Source of the DNA: Ustilaginoidea virens
Lineage: Eukaryota > Ascomycota > Sordariomycetes > Hypocreales > Clavicipitaceae
Assembly (NCBI RefSeq): GCF_000687475.1
Contig: NC_057318.1
Span: 4,216,001-4,280,000 of the forward strand
Direction: 5' to 3'
Length of the DNA: 64,000 nucleotides
Shown here: one piece after another, positions 25,101 through 36,400 of the stretch
Numbering within the stretch: position 1 is the first letter of the stretch
How the letters are laid out: the number at the start of each line of letters is the position of its first letter
Notes under the pieces: model-generated
The model's database searches: none
Told to the model about the DNA's origin: nothing
What the model saw: the letters and a program-made list of their open reading frames with translations, nothing else
Translations under genes and position numbers: made by a program

Positions 25101-27215
25101 AGGTCTTCTAACCTTCTTAGCCTGTATACAGGCTAGACAGCGAAAATCAGCATCTTTAACCTTATTAAGGTTAGGCAGACCAGGGGTATTAGCACAGGTC
25201 TTTTTAAGTAGCTGAATACCTATATGCCCTAGCCGTACATGCCAAATGCCGGCTAACTATAATAGCTTCTGATATTCTGTATCAGCAGCTACAGGGGCAG
25301 GAGTAGGGCTAGTAGCCACTACGGGATTTTCGCTAGTCGTAATAGCGGGCTCTTCGCTAGTCGTAATAGCGGGAGAGTTGGTAGTAGGGCTAGTAGCCTC
25401 TACAGGTTCCTTACCAGTTGCAGTAGTAGGAACATCGCTAGTCGTAGTAGCGGGAATAGGGGTATTAGTAGTATCCTCAGGATCACTATAATCAGCAGGG
25501 TTAATAGGGCTGGGGACCTCTACTACTATACTATTAGTATAGTGGCTGCAAGGTTAATGCAGTAGTGGTATGTCTATTCCTTTCTGTGGAAGGAAAAAGC
25601 CGTATTTTTCGAAGTTAAAAATGCCGATGCATTTACGGCTTGCTGACCAAAGCTGATTTTTAATTAGTACCCCTTTAGCGGCATAGTGCTTTACACCGCT
25701 AATGATGTTAATATCCAAGGCAGGAATATATAGTGCATTCTTGAGCTCTATAATACCCCATTTCGTAGGATTAACGCCCTGTAGCACAGTAAATCGTGCT
25801 GTGCCCTAACCAGTAGGGGAAATAGGGCCACCACCAGTAGTAATTACAGGCTTATCATCTTTCTCAAAGTGGTGAAAAGTGGTGAAATATTTCTTATCAT
25901 TAACAATATGACAAGTGGAGCCTGTATCGTAAAGGAGGGCATCCTTCGGGGTCCTGCCGCCTGATTTAGCACTATAGCTTATAGCTAAGGGCTGGTTATC
26001 AGTGGATATAGTGGAAGAAGAATAAGATATATTAGTATCCTGGGTATTATAGTTGCCTATAATAAAGGCCTCAACATCTTGCTGATTGCTGCTAGAGTCC
26101 TGTTTCTTCTTCTGTTGCTGCTTCTTTTTCCTATTATTAGTAGAATTATTCTTGCTATTATTAGTAGAAGCGGCATTAGTAGACCCTTTATTCTTAGAGT
26201 CCTTGGAAGCCTTAAGCTGCTTGGGGTTATTATTAGCAGCCACCTTATTAGACCCTTTAGAACGCTGTTCTTCTAGTAGGTCAACCATAAAATACTGGAG
26301 GTTAAATTTGCTGCTGTTAATAACACCTTGGGCGCTATAAGCCCTAATCATAGAGCGTTGGCGTTCCGTCTAGCGGGTAAATACCCCCTCTATAGCCCAT
26401 AGATACTGGTTAACTTGGTCGAAAGAGTCGATCTTAGAACCTAAGATTCTAAGGCGAGAAATATAGCTGTTAAATTCGCTATTAAACGCCTCCAAAGTGC
26501 CTTTATAACCGGTAAAGGTAAGGGTGTGAAAGGTAGGGTATAAGTGTGCCCGCTGTACTTCTGGTGAGTGGCAGTACTAGGCCACTAGCAGAAGGTAGGC
26601 TTCCTCTGGGTCATTACACCAGTCTATAGCCTCTGCAGCTTCTTCACCACAGCTATTCTTTAGCATTAGTAGTAAAAGTGCCTGCTCAGACTCATCAAAG
26701 TGCCTTGCTATAGAGGGGTCATTAACAAAGTTAGCTATTTTAAAGGCCCTAAGTTGTATAGTAAGGGCCTGCTTCCACTGGTCGAAATTATAGGGGCTTT
26801 TTAGCTTTTAGGATTCCTTAAAGCGGTTAGCAGTCTTCGCTAATTCTTTAATAGCCCCATCACTAATTTGGTTGGTAATAGTTGTTGTTGGTGGCGTTAT
26901 ATAAATAGGCTCTTTACCCTTATATTTTATAGGGGTAGAAGGTTGGTCGATTTCCATAACATCAGCTTCACTATCATCATTATCTTTAGTAGTAGTCGTC
27001 CTAGTGGAAGGTCCAGCTTCAGTGGCTTTAGTAGGCTTCTTATTAGTAGCCTGGGTAGCCTGGGTGTTGTTATTTTGCCTAGTAACTAAGCCCTGTATAA
27101 GGTCAGTTAGTATATTCATCTGAGATTTCATATCGTCCATATCTAGCTGTAGCTGTGCATTAGTATCAACTTCAGTATTGGATTCAGGGACCTTATAGGA
27201 TCCTGACTCTGCCAT
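22182..27215 (-). pseudogene. gag-pol polyprotein of the recent copia element, broken by stops
   Basis: The frame starts at ATG 27215. In order: gag (27215-26350), Lys/Asn/Gln-rich linker, protease with LLYDTGSTCHIVND (about 25920), GAG-pre-integrase, integrase (25028 onward; DDE residues visible in ALILVDRKS, FHYDGGNEI and NGLAERSIR), a Pro/Gly/Ala collagen-like linker (24060-23940), reverse transcriptase (EQIDFIGAFLNSEL, then TYVDDCLLVG near 23136-23150) and RNase H (22829-22182, DSDFAGC). The integrase-RT piece is open for 555 codons (25028-23361). Stops near 26808, 26577, 26372, 25805, 25554 and 23361 each fit a single transition in a CAA, CAG or TGG codon. Confidence 0.88.
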
Positions 27216-27493
27216 AGTGGGCAAGAAGGGTTTAAAAATCCGTTGAAAAATAGTGCCGATAGTTGTAATAACAGAGGAATAATTAGCAGAGGAATAACTA
27301 GCTAAATAGCTAGCAAAATAGTCGAGTAACTGGTAAAATAGCTAGTAAAAATAGTCGAATAAATATAGTGGCTAGTAGCCTACTATAAAAGATAACCGCA
27401 GATTATAGCGGCCGGTCTCAATATAAAAAAGCACAGATGCCGTAGGCGTTGTGCAAGTCCGTATTATAGCGTTAGTATTCAAGGTGCTTATAT

Positions 27494-27617
27494 GGTGCCG
27501 TAATATAAAGGTGCCGTAAGTGCCGTAGGTGCCGTAGGTGCCGTAGGTGCCGTAGGTGCCGTGGGTGCCGTGGGTACTATAGGTGCCGTAATATAAAAGG
27601 TGCCGTAAGTGCCGTAC
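27494..27617 (-). repeat. 9-bp tandem repeat in the element leader
   Basis: The + strand shows gtgccgtag repeated head to tail, cleanest between 27511 and 27580, with looser copies up to 27860. It lies in the untranslated leader between the primer site and gag. The core fits the short TYG frame on the - strand, which I consider non-coding. Confidence 0.75.
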
Positions 27618-28005
27618 CAAAAGTGCTATAAGTAGGAGAGTATAACAGGTGCCGTACAGTGCAGTAGGTATCGTACACTAGGTGCAAAGGTGTTATACAG
27701 TAGTATAGTATAGTAGATATCACACTATAAAATCCGTAGGTGCCGTAGGTTACGCCGAAAATAACGTAAGGTTACGCTAAAAGTGCCGTAAGGTTACGCC
27801 GTAAGTTGCCGTTAGGTACGCCGTTAATTGCCGCAGGGTAATACCGTAGGTAATAAGGGTAAGCCAAAGGTGATAATAGGTAAGCCGAAGTTAATAAGGG
27901 TAAGCCGAAGATACCAAAGGATAGCTATATTAGTAGTACTAATAAGCAAAAGAGACTAAGGGGTGAACACAAAAAGGTAGGGTTAAAACAAAGAAGTAAG
28001 AACCC

Positions 28006-28017
28006 GGGCTCATAACC
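28006..28017 (-). other. Primer-binding site matching initiator-tRNA anticodon arm
   Basis: The + strand gggctcataacc abuts the LTR at 28018. It equals 12 nt of the anticodon stem and loop of eukaryotic initiator methionine tRNA (CAT anticodon in the centre). The element's sense strand is therefore complementary to that tRNA segment. Confidence 0.75.
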
Positions 28018-28742
28018 TATTGCAATTCTCAAGGTCACTATAAAAGCAGAGCCTTACTAGCTAGCTAGATGGCACAAGACTGTCTGCGACCTGTGAACTA
28101 ATCTTAGTATAAATACTAGATTTTTCACCAAGTCCTAAGACTATACAAGTGCTATAAAGCAGGGCAAGTGTAAAGGCAAGGCAAATATAAGATAACCAGA
28201 AACGCAGGGAAGGTGGAAGTTAAGAGGCATATAGTGCATTAACAGACTCGATTGTGCTACCCTTCTACTATCTAGAAAGAAGGGGGAAAGCTATCCTATA
28301 TATACACGAAGGAGGGGTGGGCCCAGGCATCCAGGGAAGCCAGTAAGAGGGCTCCCCGTAATGCTCGCTATGATACGTCAGCAACCCCGCTATATCCGAC
28401 CTTTCCAACCACCCTAACCACCGCACTAGTAATTAGTCACCGCACTAGTAACTAGCCACCACGCTAGTGACTAACCACGCTAATTTAGCAATGCCACACC
28501 ACGCTAGTAGGCCGCCACCACGCTAGTAGGCAACCACGCTAATTTAGCAATGCCACACCTTTTCAACAAGGCCTACCTTACTTGATATACAGTAAATAAT
28601 CCACTGAAAATCCTTAAGGTAAAAAGGCAAAGGCCTAAGGTAATACTACCATAAGTCCAAGAGGCGGTATAAGGGCCAGAAGGTTAGTAGGCCAGTAGGG
28701 CATAAGGCCAGCAGCCTAGTAGGCTACTATAGGATTTTAACA
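28018..28742 (-). repeat. 725-bp LTR (5' LTR in element orientation)
   Basis: Partner of 21336-22060, followed by the target duplication aatat at 28743-28747. Confidence 0.93.
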
Positions 28743-28806
28743 AATATCCTTATGAAGGTTTCTACTAGTTATTATTAAAATAAAAGATAAACTTATTAAA
28801 GCTATA

Positions 28807-28905
28807 GAGCTAGAGATTGTACTTATTGTTGAAATTATAGAGCTAGAGGTTATATTTATTATTAAAATTATAAAGCTAAAGGTTGCATTTATTGTTAGAG
28901 TAATT
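28807..28905 (+). repeat. 33-bp tandem repeat (three degenerate units)
   Basis: Units start at 28807, 28840 and 28873 with gagctagaga, gagctagagg and aagctaaagg. The period is exactly 33 bp, a multiple of three, so the ancestral unit could have encoded 11 residues. Confidence 0.6.
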
Positions 28906-31169
28906 AAATTCGCGATTTTAATTTTTAATGTAAAAGATAAAGTCGTAAAATATATTCTTCTTCTTTCCGTTCTTCTATCCACTTAATCTTTTAAATTTCT
29001 ACTTTAATTTTAGCTAAAATAGCCTATTTATATTGCATTTATAGCTAATATCTCTTATAATTAAAAGTATTTTAGCCTGCAATTTAGGCTACCTTCCAAT
29101 AAAGATCAAATTAAGATTATTAAAGTTATAATTATTTACTATAGGGATTAATTTAGAGTGAATTTAGGATAAATTTAGGATAAATTTCCTTACCTTTATT
29201 AACGGCTTTAGCTTCAACATTAAAGCATACCACTACTAGATATACTATAAACTAAATTATCATTATTAGAGCTACTAGACCTTTCTATACCCTATAGGCT
29301 ATCTAATCTAATACGATTAATACTTTATTTACTAGTATTATCAGAATTATTACTAAGACGATGCTTCTAATTATACTTCTAGTTGCATTTATACTCTATA
29401 ATTTAAATTAGTAACAAAAAGATTAGTAAGAAATTTTATAACTTACTTTTTATATTCTCCTAATATATAAAACGACCTTATAATAAAGTATTACGGTATA
29501 ATATTAGAATCTAATACTTATATATTTTAGCATCTACTTATAATAAAGCCCAATCATAATCGCGACTAGCATTAATTACATATTTTAAAGGCATATATCT
29601 CCCTACCTATTTATATAAGCCTTTATATAAGACTTCTGCTATATTACTTATTATTAGAAGGAGGTCCCAATCAGCTATAGGGATTTTTAATATACCTTAA
29701 TAAAGACCTAAGCGAATAACCGGTCGTTATTTATATACAACTTATGCCTTTAACTCTGGCCAAGTTTCTATACTTATTAATAGATAATAAATAATACTTA
29801 TAAAATATAGAACTTACCTTTAATTAAGTCGTATAAATTATTATATTAAGATTTAGACTTAGCTAATAATAATATTAATAGTCTTTTATATTTACTAGTA
29901 TAACCTCGATCATTCTCAGTATATAGTTTTTATACTCCTCTTTTAAAATACGCATAGCAGAATTATATATATCTCTTAATCTACTAGTCCTATTCGCGAT
30001 ACTTTTAATCAATATTATATTTTAAGTATAATCTTAATCTTATTATAAGTCAATAATAAATATTAGATAATTAGAAATTAGGCCTAAATTAGTCCTAAAT
30101 TCATCTAGAACTTAATTTAGTTAAATCTTACCTTATATATATACCCAATCTTAGTTAAATATAATACTAAAAAGACTTAACTCTTTTTCCTTTAAGCTTA
30201 TATCCTTTAGTAGAAGATATTTCCATTTAATATCTATATTATACCTTTCTTTAAAAATACTAAATACTATCGTAAACATATAGCGAAATATATATTATAT
30301 TTCGCTATTTATAAAAATACGCACTAGAGGAATAGCTGCAATAAATTAACTTAGGATCTTAAAGTAGGTAAGGAGTATACCTTTTTCCAATATTAAGCTA
30401 TACTAATACTAAATAATCTCAATCTCGTCTAACCTATATAGCTACTTATAATTTACATTAAGAATAAAATAATTTATATTCATTTAATTCCATTATTTAA
30501 TTTGCTATTTATAGAAATAGATTGCCATCTAGTAGTAACCATTATCGGTAAAGTGTTAAATCCACTAAATAATTAATAATAACTCCTAATAAGTATAAAA
30601 TATTTAATAATTCTTACCTAATGTCCGTCTCTTTATTCTTTATAATAATCATAAAATATTATAAATTATAATATTCCTAAAGGAAATATAATAATTTATT
30701 CCTTTTAGATAATTAAACGAATAAAATTATTATTTGCAAGACCTTTATAAATATTAATAAGATATTAGCTATAATATTTATTAAAAAAGAGTTTAAGCTC
30801 GGCTAATTTTTTAAAAGCATCTTAAAAAATTTATTAGTATTATTATTTAAAAATAATATAATTATACTTACTAAAACTTATATAAGGTTTGCTAATTTAT
30901 CGAACTATTCTTATAATGCTTTAAATAACTAATTAGGGAACTTTTAAGGGTAAAAGTAGTAGGTATTTATATTCCCTATATAAAGCAATTAAAATCTATA
31001 GTATTATATTTAGTAATTTTAGGATAAAAATATCAAATCGTACTTTACACTTAATTACTTTAAATTAAGTATTTTGACTTATATAGTTATATTCTAAAAT
31101 TATTAGTTATTTATTTTTTTAAAGAGGGGATTTCTCTTTTACCATATTTCTTCCCTTACTTATATTAGC

Positions 31170-31450
31170 TTGCAAAAAATAAATATTCTTCAACCTTATT
31201 ATCTTTATATATATCTTTAAAAATTTAGTATATAATCTTAAATCCATCCTTTAAATTAATATCTAGTACTAAATATAAATAATTACTACTACTAGGATTA
31301 AATATTAATAGGTGGTTAATATAACGTATATAAATTTAGTTAAACTCAGTAATACTTTGGAAAAATAACTCCTTAATAACTAGGCGGTATATTAGTAGAA
31401 AATTAGTATATAAGGTCTTTAAATAAAATTGACCTTTAATAGTAAAGGCC
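31170..31450 (-). pseudogene. Unidentified coding relic
   Basis: On the - strand about 93 codons can be read with only two TAA codons, in a region where random stops are much denser. Readable pieces include KTLYTNFLLIYRLVIKELFF and NPSSSNYLYLVLDINLKDG. Residue use (charged, aromatic and aliphatic in mixture) looks like decayed protein, not chance AT-rich sequence. I do not recognise the family. Extent and frame are estimates. Confidence 0.35.
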
Positions 31451-32340
31451 TAGCTTATAGCTTTTTTTTTAAGCATAATCTTTAATATACGCTCTCGAAT
31501 ATTAGATAATATCTCTACCAACTTAGGTATAACAGCTATATACAATATTTTACGGAAATCTTCATACAAATATAGATATACTAAGCCACTAGTATAGCAA
31601 TAAGTTATTCGTATAACTTAACTACCTCTAAATGCAGCTAAGGTTATCTCTTTACTAGGAAAGGCTCGTTATATACTATATTAAATTACCTCCTATAGTT
31701 TTTTTTTTTTATCCTTAGATAATACTTCAATTAGAATAAATATTACTATACAATTTATTAAGGTTCGCAGGTATTCTAATACTAATATAGCATAAATAAC
31801 CTTAAAAGCATATAATATAATAAGACTTAATCTTAAGCGTTTATTTGCTTAAGGGAATACAGAAAGAAGTAATAATACTTAGTAATATTCAGTCTTGATT
31901 TTATATTATTAGTAGTTTATATTTTATAGATATTAATATTTCTTACTTAAGGCACATTTAATACTTTATCGATTTTATTATCTAATGTATCATTATTACT
32001 TAAAAAGTGGTCTAAATAATCTTCCTCATCTAATGAGATAACTATAAATACAATATCGCTATCTTCAGTCTAAAGATTTAGAAGTGCTATATTAAACTCT
32101 ATTAGTGAAATGCATCTAGTTTATCTTTCTGAAGTTATTATCGGTATAGGATAACTTAGTACTATAATAGATATATTCAGGATTGAATTAAATTGCATTT
32201 AAGATCAATTTAGGAATATAAATAATACAATCTCTTAGCGATATAAGCCTTATTTTATTATAACTATTTAGGAAAGATATGCAGACTTAAGAAACTAATC
32301 GCATTAATGATATAGCCCACAGCAATAGTCAGGTCAGTTA

Positions 32341-33484
32341 AGTTATTATAGGGGGGTCGGATAACAAAGGGGGGATATAGGTCGGTTGACCTGTACCCTC
32401 CAAGTTGGAAGAGTCATCAATGGCGCCTGAGCGCTAGGCAGCCACCAACACGGGTCCGCGTGGCGTTTGGGATCATTGATGTAAACAAACCCCGCCCGCC
32501 ACGCTGCGTTCCAGCACGTTCCAGCACCCTATGTACATGTACCGAACTGCGAGCCAGGGGTGCGGGCTCCAGAGGTAGGTACCTTACATTAGGTACCTAT
32601 ATGTACCTCACCAATTTGTACTCTGTAGTTCCGACATCAACACCAGTGACGCCTAAAGCCAGGTTCACCCGCCAAAGTAGATTTCGCACAGGTTGAAGCG
32701 TGATGCAATTGACAGTCCTGCGCCGCGACTCTGCGGATAATACTTGCGTTGCGTCGAGACGTCTAAAGCTGGTCGGATGACGGCACGGCGACGGCAACCA
32801 ATTGATATGACTGTCTGTCTGGTCGCATCTTGGTGCTAACAGAGTACGGAGTATCTGGTGGGGCTTGGTCCGTCAGGGGGCGTGGTCCTGGCCCTGGGGC
32901 TGCTGGCGGGGGGCTCTCTCAAGCTGTTGACCACAAGCTAGGTACTAGGTACCTATGTACATGCCGCAAGCTACCTTAGGTACCTACTAGACAGCTCACT
33001 AGAGGTAGGTACATAGGTACCTAGACAGCTCACCAGCAACTGCTAAACCTCTGCCCGAGAGTCGCCTAGCAGAGCTCCAATGGTGGCGCCACCTAAGGTA
33101 CCCGCCTATTTCCTAGGTACAGTACGTATATACTCTGTACCTGCCTGTTTTTTTTTTCGTCCGTGACCACGGAGCATCACTGCGACTTGTGTGCGAGGGC
33201 TGTTCGTTGACCCCCCCCCCCCCAGTCCGACAGGCAAATCAAGGCAACCCTACAGCACGACAACCCAATCGACACTCAATCTTTCTATTTTCGTACCTAA
33301 AATCCGCAGAGACGCATCCGACATTGTCACTCATCTCGTCGTCTTCAGCCAGCCTTTTCTGGTTTGGCTTCGCCACGGCTTGCGGGTCTACTGCGTATCA
33401 TGCATGGCCTGATGATCGCAAAGCCTACGCCAACGTTGGAACATTTACGCAACCGCATGACCCCAAAGCCCGCCACGTCAAGTC
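32341..33484. promoter_or_regulatory. Intergenic region upstream of the DUF4045/gelsolin gene
   Basis: No coding sequence that I can support. Between 32571 and 33130 there are at least five copies of AGGTACCT or near variants, often inside the palindrome TAGGTACCTA. A T run (33149-33157) and a C run (33211-33224) precede the gene. Likely promoter and 5' untranslated region. Confidence 0.5.
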
Positions 33485-36400
33485 ATGTCCGACGAAGTCT
33501 CCCAATTTCTCGAACAGGTCGAGCGCCTGCGCGGTCAGCAAATTGAAGACGATGAGGCTCGAGCCCGCGAGAGGGAGGAGTTTCTTGCGGCGAAACGGGA
33601 GCGTCAAGCTCGGCGAGAAGGTCAGTCAGTCGCTTCCTTCACTTCACCCCGGCGGATGGGGCAGTGTGAACTGGTTTTCCGAACGTGAGCCATCTTTCAG
33701 GAGGCTCGGATGCCATGCGGGTTCGATACTTGGGCTACAGCCATGTAAAAGCACACATGTAATAGTTCGTTGTGGCTCGTGGGTGTCGCGGCCGTGTTTT
33801 CTTCAGCCGGGCCGGCAACCAACTGGCAGCGACTTTTCATATGCAACAGGCTTTAAGAAAGCATTCATGTTTCCGGACTGATAGATGCCCTTGTACAGAG
33901 CGCGCCAGGTCCATCTCACCCCAGAAGTCCTCACCTGCAAACACACCTTCCCCACGCTCCAACCGCCAGAGCGTTCACGTTTCAGACTCTACAAGACTCG
34001 GCTCGCCAATCCGGACCTCTGAAGCCAGCCATATCTCTGCCTCAACATCGGTTGAGCAACAAACCAGTCCGATGTTGACTGGCAGCTTGCCAGCTGGTGA
34101 GAAGGAAACCTCTGTCGAAGCAGAGGCGAATCACAGGCAAAGTCCAACATCCCCAGCCAAGACGCCTACCCTCTCGTGGCAGCAGAGGCGGCCCCCTTCC
34201 CGAGGTGCTGCCCGGCCGCTCAGTATGGTGGCGGCTCAGAATGCGACGCAGAGATCTTTGGCAGAAACGCAAGGTCCAGCATCCGTCACCGAGGAGAGCG
34301 TCGGCAAAGATCAAATCGCGAGAGCCTTGGGGTCCAAGGATCCCTCCTGGTTTCGGCAGACGCCTGATCGCGGTCAAGGATCTGCTGCTTATAGACGCCA
34401 CCAAGTTGAAGACGAGGATCGGCTGGACATGACATCTGTTGGAGCCCAGCTTCCGGGCCTGTCCATTATAGATGCGACCTCGGAAAATAGCTCGGAACGA
34501 AACCATGGCCTAGAAGCGCCACCCAACTCCAAACTAGCCTCTCCCGCAACACTCAGCAGCCCTCCCCGATTCGACGGAGCTTCCGACAGACCAGAAGAGC
34601 CTCGCGAGCTCCCGGCCCTCTCGGAAAGAGGATCGCCCACAAGGTCACCGTCACCTACAAAGGGCCTAGGTGGCTTTGTCCAGAGCGCAATGATGAAACG
34701 AAGCGACAGTGTCAAACGCTGGAGTGTTGCCAGTCCTCCGGGCTTGACGAGAGCTGGCTCTGTAGCTGCAACAAGGGGAAACTACGACCGGTCATCGGCG
34801 CACAAGGGCGCCAGACAGCCAGATACGGCTGGAGGAAGCTCCGCAACTCCGACTTCCAGCAGGCCAACCTCGCAGCATGGCGAGAAGCAGCCCGAGATTG
34901 GGGAGGTGTCCAAGTCTTCCACCCAAGGCTCAAAGGCAAGCACAATTCGCGAAACGGAGCGAGAAGAGGGAGAAGGGGGAGGAAAAGTAGAAGACGAAGA
35001 AGCAAGCGTCCCGACTAGTCCTTCGAAAACCATGGATCCCCGACGCTGGAGTCCCACAAAGTCCAGCTGGCTTGAAAGTGCTTTAAAAAGACCAGAGTCC
35101 CCGAAACAGTCCCCCACCGCTCCTTCTCAACCAATGTGGAGGGACAAGGCTGCAATGGAGTCGAACCGGCCGACGTCTGTCTCTCACAAGCATCAGGTCA
35201 GCATTGGGGGGCTCATGCGAGAGTCGGCACTTGGAAATGTGGCCAAATCCAATCCTACCGGGCTCGGGGGAATATACTCGCCGCCTGCAAACGCAAACCG
35301 ACCTGCGTTCGGACACGGCTCCAAACCTAGCGCATCCCACAAACCTGCCGGCTCGGACCTTGCCAAGATTGAATCTGAAGGAAAATCGGAGGCGAATCTG
35401 GAGAAACCCGCTGTCCAAGAAACAAAGCGAACGCCAACCATGAGTCCACCGCCTATCAAGCCAAAACCGCAGACTCCGCCGTTAAAAGACTTTAGATCCA
35501 GTTTGAGGCAACGCCCAAAAGAGAAGGAAGCGCCAAAGTCTGACGAACCAGAGTTTAAAAACGTCTTTGGGAACTTGCGCAGGACCAAGACGCTGAATTA
35601 CGTTGCTTCTGACGAGCTCAAGTCCAACATTCTTCGTGGCAAGGCAGCGCTCAACATTACGGACGGACCCAGGAAGAGTGAAAAAAAGGACGAGTTCAAA
35701 GATGCAATCTTGAAGAAAAAGGCCGATTTCAAAACCGCTCAAGCAGAGGGTCGAGGCGTTAGCAGGACGCCGACCCCTGCTGCAGAGCGGCCGTTTCCTG
35801 AGGGATTGGCCAGACGAGCCGAGTTGGGCAAGCCGATGACAGCTGCGGCCAAAGGAAGCCCCGTTTCAGAGGCGCATGCAGCAACCCCAGCCGCAAAGGC
35901 CGACTCGCCATTACCGATTCCGGGACCCAAGAGAATTCCGAGTGGTTCGGCTGTTTCAGCCAGATCGCCCAATGCGGTGCAGGTTCCTGCGCAGAGCCCG
36001 AGCGGGGACAAGTTGAGGCGTGCGTCAACGGAACCTCCATCGGAGAGGGTAAAGAGTGAACCTTCAAAGCCGGCCAATCTACCGAGCGAGGCAAGCAGGC
36101 CGTTGAAGCTTCAGGCCCAAGTTCAAGCTGGCCCTGGGGGCGGAAAGTTAGCGAATCGCTTCAACCCGGCTTTGGCCGGACTGTTGGCAAAGGGACCCCC
36201 TGCTATGTCTGTAAATGGCGGCCGAGGGACTGACGATTCTGGAGAGTCGGCGAGGCCAAGAGCTGGCGAATCTGCGGAGCCCTCTGTGCCTGGGCCTCAA
36301 CTTACACACATGACTAAGAACCGAGCGCGTGGTCCGAGGAGAAAAGCACCGACGGGCTCGATGGCAGGGCCTAGCGCTTTTCCAAGCCAGGTTGCGTCCA

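Larger units (their letters stand above)
21336..28742 (-). mobile_element. Ty1/copia retrotransposon with identical LTRs
   Basis: A 7407-bp element with target duplication aatat at 21331-21335 and 28743-28747. The two 725-bp LTRs show no difference in a base-by-base reading. Sense is the - strand: LTR 28018-28742, primer site 28006-28017, repetitive leader, gag (ATG 27215), protease, integrase, reverse transcriptase, RNase H (to 22182), polypurine tract 22061-22068, LTR 21336-22060. Identical LTRs mean a recent insertion, yet the polyprotein carries at least seven stop codons of the RIP type. On the + strand the LTR begins TA, not TG, in both copies. Confidence 0.93.
28748..32340. other. Extremely AT-rich relic DNA, no intact gene
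   Basis: Continuous with 20401-21335 before the copia insertion. Composition is strongly TpA-rich, with stops in all frames and very few CpG sites, the end state of RIP. Two traces of former coding or repeat structure are visible: three 33-bp units at 28807-28905 and a protein-like stretch on the - strand at 31170-31450. It ends abruptly at about 32,340, where GC-rich single-copy DNA begins. Confidence 0.7.

Noticed and set aside
27494..27617. Possible CRISPR-like or minisatellite array
   Set aside because: Units are contiguous 9-mers without spacers and lie in the leader of a retroelement; fungi have no CRISPR arrays.
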